DNA of 7,440 nucleotides from JASJHI01 sp033791105 (GTDB lineage Bacteria; Actinomycetota; Acidimicrobiia; Acidimicrobiales; Ilumatobacteraceae), in assembly GCA_033791105.1 (NCBI GenBank), contig JASJHI010000237.1:1-7440 (forward strand). The letters run 5' to 3'. The position numbers were made by a program, and so were the translations under genes. How positions within the stretch are numbered: position 1 is the stretch's first letter; each line of letters begins with the position of its first letter. Of this stretch, positions 1 through 5,691 are shown in pieces. The notes below the pieces were generated by a model that saw nothing but the letters and a program-made list of their open reading frames with translations, did not search any database and was not told the origin of the DNA.

Positions 1-896
1 GACGTGGGAGTGTGTGTTTCAGGCGGTTCTCCCTCCCCCGAGCCGTCCTCGCGGCCGAGCCCGTAGATCGCCTGGAGGGCGAGTACGACGTTGTGGTGTT
101 CGACGATGGAGTGTATTTCGCCGGCGGTGAGCAGATGCCAGTCCTGACCCTTCGAGCCGACGAGTTCGGACAATTCGACGGTGACGACCGGGTTGCGCTG
201 GTTGAACACGAGCGCGACGAGCAGGTCGTTCCACACCCACAGGAATTGGAAGATCGCAAACGATGCGATCGCCGGCATCGACAGCGGGATGACGAGCTTG
301 ACGAAGGCGTCGTAGTGGCTCGCACCGTCGACAAAGGCGGCCTCGAGCATGTCCTTGGGTAGCTGCGAGATGTAGCTGTAGAGCAGGTAGACCGCGAGTG
401 GAAGGCCGAAGCCGGTGTGGGCCAGCCAGAGGCCGAGGAACGTGCCCGACAACTCGAGGTTGCCGTACAGCTCGAGGATTGGGATCAAGGTCATCTGCAG
501 CGGCACGACGAGAAGGGCGATCACCAGCGCGAACAGGAGGCCGCGGCCCGGGAAGTCCATCCATGCGAACGCGTACGCGGCGAACGCCGCGATCGTGATG
601 GGCAGGATCGTGGCCGGCACGGCGACGATGATGCTGTTGATGAACGCATCGCCCATTCCGTCGTCGGTGATCACATCGGCGTAGTTGCCGAGCGTCCACT
701 GCGAGGGGTCGAACGGGTTCGTGAACACGGTCCACCAGCCGGTCGAGTCGATGTCGTCGGGAGACCTGAACGAACTGACGAGCACACCGAAGGTCGGGAT
801 GGTCCAGAAGAAAATCATCACCAGTACGGCGATCCGGACCGGGGCAGCCTTCATGATCCGCTGCAGACGGGTGGGCTCGGGAGCTGCGGCGGTCAT
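1..896 (-). CDS. Sugar ABC transporter permease, MalG/AglG type (3' end open at window edge)
   Basis: This is the second membrane subunit of a carbohydrate ABC importer; with its partner permease it forms the channel in the inner membrane. The ATG at 896 follows a strong Shine-Dalgarno sequence (AGGAGGGG). Hydrophobic segments lie at about residues 20-42, 85-111, 118-142, 152-174 and 205-231. The cytoplasmic loop that docks on the ATPase is clear: EAA at 185-187, the glycine at 191 and IPLSMP at 203-208. The segment WHLLTAG (253-259) is the usual lead-in to the last helix of this family. What follows (260-298) is odd: it has Glu, His and Asn where a hydrophobic helix is expected, then a Gly/Glu/Pro-rich stretch, and no stop before the window ends although 298 codons already exceeds the usual 270-300. 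The family is secure. The true C-terminus is not, and may be frameshifted or divergent. Confidence 0.9.
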   Translation of the reverse strand, partial: MTAAAPEPTRLQRIMKAAPVRIAVLVMIFFWTIPTFGVLVSSFRSPDDIDSTGWWTVFTNPFDPSQWTLGNYADVITDDGMGDAFINSIIVAVPATILPITIAAFAAYAFAWMDFPGRGLLFALVIALLVVPLQMTLIPILELYGNLELSGTFLGLWLAHTGFGLPLAVYLLYSYISQLPKDMLEAAFVDGASHYDAFVKLVIPLSMPAIASFAIFQFLWVWNDLLVALVFNQRNPVVTVELSELVGSKGQDWHLLTAGEIHSIVEHHNVVLALQAIYGLGREDGSGEGEPPETHTPT

Positions 897-899
897 TGA

Positions 900-907
900 C
901 CCCTCCT
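900..907 (-). promoter_or_regulatory. Strong ribosome binding site of the second permease
   Basis: On the minus strand AGGAGGGG sits just ahead of the ATG at 896, with five bases between the AGGAGG core and the start codon. It is the best Shine-Dalgarno match in the window and fixes the start of the second permease. It lies in the 40-base gap after the first permease, so the two genes are separated but very probably share one mRNA. Confidence 0.75.
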
Positions 908-936
908 GATCAACCCAGGCTTCATCGACGCTGGCC

Positions 937-2100
937 TCATTGACCCAGTCCTTGTCGACGGAGGTTGCGGACGTTGAGAACCATGACCGGGGTGACGACG
1001 ACGAGCAGCAACACGGCGAGCGTGCTGGCATGCCCGAAGTTGCGGAAGGTGAACATCTCCTTGAACATCCGGTTCGCGATCACCTCGGTGTCGAAGCGGC
1101 CGCCGGTCATGACGAACACGATGTCGAACACCTTGAGCACGGCGATGAAGATCGTGGTGCCGACCGTGATCACCGTGCCCTTGATCATCGGGAGCACGAC
1201 TCGGAAGAACAGTTGGAACTCGTTGGCGCCGTCGAGCCGCGCCGCCTCGATGACCTCGGTCGGCACGTTCTTGAGTGCGGCGGAGAAGATCACCATCGCG
1301 AAACCGGTCTGCAGCCAGACCATGATGAAGATGAGCGCGAACGTGTTGATCGGTCGTTCGATGAGGAACGCCATCGGTTCGCCGCCGAGTGCCTCGATCG
1401 TGGCATTGGTGATGCCGATCTGCGGCTGGCCCGGTGGACGCCAGGCGTAGACGAACTTCCAGATCACCGAGGCCCCGACGAACGAGATGGCAAGTGGGAG
1501 AAAGATGAACGTCTTGGCGAGCGCCTCGCGGCGGATCTTGTCGACCATCACGGCGACGAACATGCCGAGACAGACCGATCCACCAGTGCCGAAGATCAGC
1601 CAGAGGACGTTGTTGCGGTAGGCGACGTGAAGGGACTCGTCGGTGAAAGCCCACTCGTAGTTGTCGAGCCCGAAACCACCCTCGACGTCGACGGTGAGGC
1701 TCGTCCACGTCGTGTCGATGATCGGGTAGACCAGGAACACGCCGAGCAGCAGCAGCGCCGGGCCGACGAACACCCAGGGGCGGACTTTGAGCTGCCAACG
1801 GCGGCCGACGCTGTCGACCGCCGCGTTCAGGAAGACATAGAGCATCCAGATGCCCACGGTGCCGATCGTGAGCGCGACCGCAGCGATGAGGAGTTTGGAG
1901 AGCGTGGGGTTGATGCCGTCCTTGCGAATTCGGTCGGCGGACGAGTCGGCACCGAAGAGATCGAGAATGTCAGCCCACAGGCGGCCCGGGCCTTCGTTGT
2001 CGGCGATGAACCGCAGCCCGAGCCAGAACAACAGGATCAGCGCAACCGACGCGACGGCGGCGACGAGCCACCGGGGTAGGCGTCCGATCCACTTTCTCAT
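937..2100 (-). CDS. Sugar ABC transporter permease, MalF/AglF type
   Basis: This is the first membrane subunit of the carbohydrate importer, about 387 residues from the ATG at 2100. That start is preferred because GAGGG (2106-2110) lies five bases upstream; an in-frame GTG at 2112 would add four residues but has no evident ribosome site. The protein has an N-terminal extension with two extra hydrophobic helices (about 11-32 and 69-92), so roughly eight membrane segments are expected, as in MalF. The common six-helix core begins near residue 109 (WVFVGPALLLLGVFLVYP). The ATPase-docking loop is intact: EAARLDGANEF at 285-295, then VVLP at 301-304. The C-terminal stretch FDTEVIANRMFKEMF (336-350) is, from memory, typical of AglF-like alpha-glucoside permeases rather than of all sugar permeases. 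The stop at 937-939 is 40 bases before the next permease. Substrate specificity cannot be read from this subunit. Confidence 0.93.
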   Translation of the reverse strand: MRKWIGRLPRWLVAAVASVALILLFWLGLRFIADNEGPGRLWADILDLFGADSSADRIRKDGINPTLSKLLIAAVALTIGTVGIWMLYVFLNAAVDSVGRRWQLKVRPWVFVGPALLLLGVFLVYPIIDTTWTSLTVDVEGGFGLDNYEWAFTDESLHVAYRNNVLWLIFGTGGSVCLGMFVAVMVDKIRREALAKTFIFLPLAISFVGASVIWKFVYAWRPPGQPQIGITNATIEALGGEPMAFLIERPINTFALIFIMVWLQTGFAMVIFSAALKNVPTEVIEAARLDGANEFQLFFRVVLPMIKGTVITVGTTIFIAVLKVFDIVFVMTGGRFDTEVIANRMFKEMFTFRNFGHASTLAVLLLVVVTPVMVLNVRNLRRQGLGQ

Positions 2101-2181
2101 CACGTCCCTCACTCATGATGCCGTTCCGGCTCTTGCGGTGCTTCAGGTCGGTTCGGCCGAGACTATGCGCGCCCGACGGCG

Positions 2182-2223
2182 GGTCCGGCCCCCTGGCCCA
2201 GAGCGGGCAGAGGAGGCCGGACC
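2182..2223 (-). other. Intergenic stem-loop between binding-protein and permease genes
   Basis: GGTCCGGCC (2182-2190) and GGCCGGACC (2215-2223) are exact inverted repeats. In minus-strand RNA, the transcribed direction, the stem extends through one G-U pair (2191 with 2214) and three more pairs (2192-2194 with 2211-2213), giving 13 continuous pairs. Inside the 16-base loop GCCC and GGGC can pair again around five bases. No U-tract follows on the transcript, so it is not a standard intrinsic terminator. By analogy with the malE-malF intercistronic region of enteric bacteria, it may protect the binding-protein mRNA from 3' decay or attenuate the permease genes. That role is an inference. Confidence 0.6.
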
Positions 2224-2239
2224 AATCGGTTCGCTCAGA

Positions 2240-3637
2240 TCAGCTCGGCCAGGAGGCCTCGACCGCGGCGAGCATGTCCGCCGCGCTCTGACCCTCGACC
2301 CAGTCGACGATGCCGGCCCAGAACGAGCCTGCACCGACCTCGGGGGGCATCAGGTCGGAAGCGTCGAAGCGCAGCGTCGTCGCGTTGACGAGGATCTCTG
2401 CCTGAGCGGCATCACCCTCGTTCGCGTACGCGTCCGACGACAAGCCACTGTTCGGCGAGATGAACCCGCCGGCGGCGGCCCAACCCTCGGCGGCCTCGGG
2501 CGTGGACATGTACTGCATCAAGGCGCGAACCTCGGGACGGTCGTCGAACGCACCGGCGAGGTCACCGGCACCCAGCACCGGCTTGCCGTAGTCGGCTTCC
2601 TCGATCGAGGGGAGGTAGAAGTAGGCGGCATCGACGCCGAACTCCTGCTGGTCCTCCGGGAAGAAGTCGATGATCCAACCGGCCTGACGATGCATCCAGC
2701 AGTCGGGTCCGCCCTCGGCGAACATCGGAGTCGGCGTGTCGCCGATCCAGGTCGACAGGATGCCGGTGGTGCCACCGAAGACGTAGTCCTCGTTGAGCCA
2801 GATGTCGCCGACGATGTCGAGTGCCTCGACTACCTCAGGGTCGTCGAAGGCGACCTCGTGGGTGATCCACTGGTCGTAGACCTCCACGGGAGCGGTTCGC
2901 AGCAACACGTCCTCGACCCAGTCGGTGCCGACCCAGCCGGTGTTGTCACCGTCTTCGATCGAGATGCACCACGGCGTGCTGCCGTCAGCCACGATCTGGT
3001 CCTGGAGCGCGGTCAACTCTTCCCATGTCTCGGGAATCTCGTAGCCGGCTTCCTCCCAGGCCTTGACCGGGTACCAGACGATCGACTTGGTCGACGCCCT
3101 GAAGAAGACGCCCGCCAACGTGTCGTCGAACGTAGCCAGGTCGATCCAGCCCTCGCCGTAGTTCTCCGCGAGGTCCTCAGGCGTGATGAACTCGCCGATG
3201 TCGATCGCGTCGCCGGACTCGACGAACGATCCGAGCAGCCCGGGCTGCGGGAACATCGCGATGTCGGGCGCATCGCCGGCCTCGACCCGGACGTTGATCA
3301 GGGTGGCGAAGTCGGAGACTCCTTCGTACGCGATGTCGATGCCGGTCTCCTCGGAGAACGATGCGAGCGAGCCGGTGAAATTCTCCTCCTCGTTGTCGGT
3401 CCAGACGCCGATCACGCTGACGGAGGTGCCGTCGTACTCGCCGGCCTGTGCGGCCTCGAGCTCGGCGTAACCGTTGCCGCCGCCAGAAGCCTCACCGCTG
3501 TCGCCGCCGGTGGTGTCCGCGGATGTGTCCGCGGTGGTGTCGTCGGATGATGAATCGGAGTCGTCGCTCCCGCACGCCGCGGCGAGGAGCGCAACGGCCG
3601 TGAGGGGCGCGACGAGCGCCAATGTTGATTTTCTCAT
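2240..3637 (-). CDS. Sugar-binding lipoprotein of ABC importer (family 1 solute-binding protein, AglE-like)
   Basis: This is the extracytoplasmic receptor that captures the sugar and delivers it to the two downstream permeases. The 465-residue protein has a lipoprotein signal: a basic start (MRK), a hydrophobic core and the lipobox LAAAC with Cys22 as the lipidated residue. A Ser/Thr/Asp/Gly tether of about 35 residues follows. The folded domain starts near residue 66 and contains typical family 1 features: DAPDIAMFPQPGLL (122-135), STPWCISI (220-227), CWMHRQAGW (313-321), GAGDLAGAFDDRPEVRALM (356-374) and RFDASDLMPPEVGAGSFW (423-440). The two mature-domain cysteines (224 and 313) could form a disulfide. 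From memory this pattern best fits AglE-like alpha-glucoside receptors, whereas the neighbouring nag genes suggest an amino sugar. The ATG at 3637 has a GGAAGG ribosome site and lies 18 bases after the ROK stop, so the genes are almost surely cotranscribed. Family is confident; ligand is not. Confidence 0.92.
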   Translation of the reverse strand: MRKSTLALVAPLTAVALLAAACGSDDSDSSSDDTTADTSADTTGGDSGEASGGGNGYAELEAAQAGEYDGTSVSVIGVWTDNEEENFTGSLASFSEETGIDIAYEGVSDFATLINVRVEAGDAPDIAMFPQPGLLGSFVESGDAIDIGEFITPEDLAENYGEGWIDLATFDDTLAGVFFRASTKSIVWYPVKAWEEAGYEIPETWEELTALQDQIVADGSTPWCISIEDGDNTGWVGTDWVEDVLLRTAPVEVYDQWITHEVAFDDPEVVEALDIVGDIWLNEDYVFGGTTGILSTWIGDTPTPMFAEGGPDCWMHRQAGWIIDFFPEDQQEFGVDAAYFYLPSIEEADYGKPVLGAGDLAGAFDDRPEVRALMQYMSTPEAAEGWAAAGGFISPNSGLSSDAYANEGDAAQAEILVNATTLRFDASDLMPPEVGAGSFWAGIVDWVEGQSAADMLAAVEASWPS

Positions 3638-3655
3638 GTGGGTTCCTTCCCCTGT

Positions 3656-4834
3656 TTATGTTGCTACTCCGGCTCTTTGTACGAGCCCGAGATCGTTGAG
3701 GGTCACCGCGATCGCGGCGCCCCTGAGAACTGCGTCCGGCCCCGCCTTGCCGAAATCGATGTCGACGGACTGCGCCATCGTGTCGACGACCGACGCGCTG
3801 AGCGTGACGTCGAGGCCGGAAAGCAGCTCGTCGCCGAGCGGCGCGATCGACGGATCGAGCCGGACCGTATGGATGTCGAGTGCGCCCACGACGGCGGCGA
3901 GCGCCCGCCCGAGATCGATGCCGACTGCGGTGGACATGGCCGCGACAGTGGCTCGATCGGCTGCCGCAACAGCGCCGGCGAGGTCCCACGAGTCGGTGTG
4001 TTCCACACCGCGAAGGCGGGCCACCAGCTGGCCGATGCTGACCCGTGACGTGTGGTGCTCGGGATCGCGGATGGATCCACCGGCCCCACCGGGGACGAGG
4101 AACCCGATCTCGCCCGCACCGAAACCGTCACCGACGTAGAGCGCGCCGTGGAGCACGATGCCGGCGCGCACCCCACGAGCGACGCGCACCACCACGAGGT
4201 TGTCAATCGGCGCGCGATGGGCGGCAACCTCCGCGAGGGCGAGTGCGTGAGCATCGTTGAGGACATGTGTCTCGACACCGAAGCGGTCCTCGAAGTCGTC
4301 CGCGAGCGGCAGGTCGTTCCAGCCGAAATACGCGGCGCGCCGGACGGTGCCGGACTCGTCGATCACACCGGGCGCGGCGATCGAGACCGTGGCCTCGCTG
4401 GCCGTGACCTTCGGGAGGAGTTCGGCAACGAGGTCGCGGGCGGCGTCGAGCGCGCGGTCGCCGAGCAGATCGGAGCCCTCCCCGACGGCCGAATCGATGA
4501 CCGAGCCGTCCAGGTCGATGATCGATCCGACGAAGTGTGAGCCGCTGAGGTCGAGACAGACGGTCTGGCGGCGCCCACTGGCAAGCCCGAGGAGTTGCGG
4601 CGGCTTTCCGATCGAGGGAGCCTCCGCCCGGCCGCGCTCGTCGATGAAGCCTTCGAGCACGAGGTCTCCGACGATGCTCGACACCGTCGGCGGCGTGAGA
4701 TTGGTCGTGCGGGCGATCACCGCGCGACTCGTCTCGCCGGCCGACGCGATCGACTGGAGCACCAGACGCCGGTTGTGCTGCCGGGTGTGCTCCCTCGATG
4801 CCTTGACGGCAGTATGTAGCTGCTGTTGCTGCAC
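3656..4834 (-). CDS. ROK-family transcriptional regulator with N-terminal winged helix
   Basis: This is a sugar-responsive DNA-binding regulator of the NagC/XylR/Mlc type, 392 residues. Residues 17-70 form the winged helix-turn-helix; SRAVIARTTNLTPPTVSSIV (36-55) contains the recognition helix. The rest is a sugar-kinase-like ROK domain. Its phosphate loop is degenerate (DLSGSHF at 95-101 against DxGGTK), while the NDAHALALAE block with the usual catalytic-site Asp194 remains. The ExGH motif reads GEIGF (241-245), and the cysteine-rich zinc loop that normally follows is missing; only His260-His261 are seen there. It is therefore probably a regulator and not a GlcNAc kinase. A GTG at 4834 is the first possible start after an in-frame TAA. 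AAGGGG lies about four bases before it, a close but usable ribosome site. It heads the transporter operon and diverges from nagB, with a perfect palindrome just upstream, so autoregulation and control of both arms is likely. Confidence 0.9.
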   Translation of the reverse strand: MQQQQLHTAVKASREHTRQHNRRLVLQSIASAGETSRAVIARTTNLTPPTVSSIVGDLVLEGFIDERGRAEAPSIGKPPQLLGLASGRRQTVCLDLSGSHFVGSIIDLDGSVIDSAVGEGSDLLGDRALDAARDLVAELLPKVTASEATVSIAAPGVIDESGTVRRAAYFGWNDLPLADDFEDRFGVETHVLNDAHALALAEVAAHRAPIDNLVVVRVARGVRAGIVLHGALYVGDGFGAGEIGFLVPGGAGGSIRDPEHHTSRVSIGQLVARLRGVEHTDSWDLAGAVAAADRATVAAMSTAVGIDLGRALAAVVGALDIHTVRLDPSIAPLGDELLSGLDVTLSASVVDTMAQSVDIDFGKAGPDAVLRGAAIAVTLNDLGLVQRAGVAT

Positions 4835-4841
4835 ATCTCCC

Positions 4842-4855
4842 CTTACTTAAGTAAG
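4842..4855. promoter_or_regulatory. Perfect 14-bp palindrome, candidate ROK operator
   Basis: CTTACTTAAGTAAG is its own reverse complement, centred between 4848 and 4849. It lies in the only markedly AT-rich patch of the window, eight bases from the regulator's GTG start and 60 bases before the nagB start. AT-rich palindromes with TTA...TAA ends are typical of ROK-protein operators. It overlaps the predicted transcription start of the leftward operon and lies just upstream of any rightward promoter, which would suit dual repression. I saw no second copy in the window. Binding by the adjacent ROK protein is inferred. Confidence 0.65.
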
Positions 4856-4856
4856 T

Positions 4857-4885
4857 AACCTAATATATGACTCCGGCAAGATCAA
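4857..4885 (-). promoter_or_regulatory. Candidate promoter of the ROK-transporter operon
   Basis: On the minus strand TTGATC (4885-4880) and TAGGTT (4862-4857) are 17 bases apart, matching TTGAnn and TAnnnT sigma-70-like boxes of high-GC actinobacteria. Transcription would begin near 4850, at the centre of the palindrome, so a bound regulator would block initiation. The assignment rests on consensus only; an overlapping TATATT at 4867-4862 is an alternative -10. Confidence 0.45.
4861..4866 (+). promoter_or_regulatory. Possible -10 element for nagBA
   Basis: TAATAT on the plus strand is a plausible -10 box 48 bases before the nagB start. No convincing -35 box lies at the right spacing, because the expected position falls in the pyrimidine run next to the palindrome. 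If used, the palindrome would cover the -35 to -10 spacer, again suiting repression by the ROK protein. TAACCT (4856-4861) is an alternative. Confidence 0.3.
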
Positions 4886-4914
4886 GCCCGCCACCCACCT
4901 GAAACGAGATCGTC

Positions 4915-5691
4915 TTGGACGTCCGTATCGAATCCTCCCCACAGCGGGTCGCCGACCTGGCCGCGGATTTCGTCGTCGCCGCGCTCACCGGGCCGACGCC
5001 GACGATCGGGCTCGCCACCGGTGGCACGCCACTCGCCACCTACGACGAACTGACGCGGCGCCACGAGGTCGACGGCCTCCGGCTCGATCACGCGAACTAT
5101 GTTCTGCTCGACGAGTACGTCGGGATCGATGCCGACCATCCGGCGAGCTATCGCCGCTTCATCCGCGACGTGTTCACCGACCGCGTCGGTGTCCCCACCG
5201 GTGCGGTCCACGGTCCACCCGGCGATGCGGCTGATCTCGAGATGGCGGCCGACTCCTACGAGCGGGTGCTCGACTCGCTCCCGCCGCGCGAGATCCAGAT
5301 CCTCGGAATCGGGCGCGACGGCCACATCGGGTTCAACGAGCCGACGTCGTCGCTCGCCTCGCGCACCCGCATCAAAACGCTGACCCGCGAAACCCGAGAG
5401 GACAACCTCCGCTTCTTCGACGAGGGTGAGGTGCCGCGCCACGCCCTCACGATGGGGATCGGCACGATCCTCGAATCGAGACGGCTGCTCTTGCTGGCCA
5501 CCGGTGCCGCCAAGGCCCCGGCCATCGCTGCGGCGATCGAGGGCCCGGTCACCTCGATGGTGCCGGCCAGTGCACTGCAACTGCACCCGGCCGCAACGAT
5601 CATCGTCGACGACGAGGCATCCCAGGAGCTGACGAACCGCGAGTTCTTCATCGAGGTCGCGTCACAGCGCCCCGAGTGGCAGCGGCCATGA
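4915..5691 (+). CDS. nagB: Glucosamine-6-phosphate deaminase
   Basis: NagB isomerises and deaminates glucosamine-6-phosphate to fructose-6-phosphate plus ammonia, the last step before glycolysis. The 258 residues include the phosphate-binding GLATGGTPLATY (32-43) and LLDEYVG (64-70), with the proton-transfer Asp66. The active-site block GIGRDGHIGFNEP (131-143) contains Asp135, His137 and Glu142, which match Asp141, His143 and Glu148 of the E. coli enzyme in spacing. The lid SLASRTRIKTLT (146-157) and LQLHP (221-225) are also present. The protein is slightly shorter than the 266-residue E. coli enzyme and lacks its extended C-terminus, so the hexamer-specific allosteric site may differ. The TTG at 4915 is the only reasonable start: an in-frame TGA lies at 4900-4902 and no ATG or GTG precedes the conserved fold. 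A weak GAGA lies five bases upstream. The stop overlaps the next start (ATGA). Confidence 0.96.
   Translation: MDVRIESSPQRVADLAADFVVAALTGPTPTIGLATGGTPLATYDELTRRHEVDGLRLDHANYVLLDEYVGIDADHPASYRRFIRDVFTDRVGVPTGAVHGPPGDAADLEMAADSYERVLDSLPPREIQILGIGRDGHIGFNEPTSSLASRTRIKTLTRETREDNLRFFDEGEVPRHALTMGIGTILESRRLLLLATGAAKAPAIAAAIEGPVTSMVPASALQLHPAATIIVDDEASQELTNREFFIEVASQRPEWQRP

Noticed and set aside
19..735. Open frame of 238 codons on the minus strand overlapping the second permease in another frame
   Set aside because: It is Arg-rich, has no hydrophobic segments and is a frame shadow of the permease. Only its stop at 19-21 is of interest, as a possible end if the permease is frameshifted.
2182..2223. 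Hairpin read as a factor-independent terminator
   Set aside because: No run of U follows the stem in the transcribed direction and two genes of the same transporter lie downstream, so full termination is unlikely.
1850..3550. Long open frame (566 codons) on the plus strand across the binding-protein gene
   Set aside because: It is antisense to a clear lipoprotein gene, has no ribosome site or domain, and its composition matches that of a complementary-strand artefact.
3656..4834. ROK protein as the missing GlcNAc kinase
   Set aside because: It has a clear N-terminal winged helix, a degenerate phosphate loop (DLSGS) and no ExGH or zinc motif, so a regulatory role is better supported.
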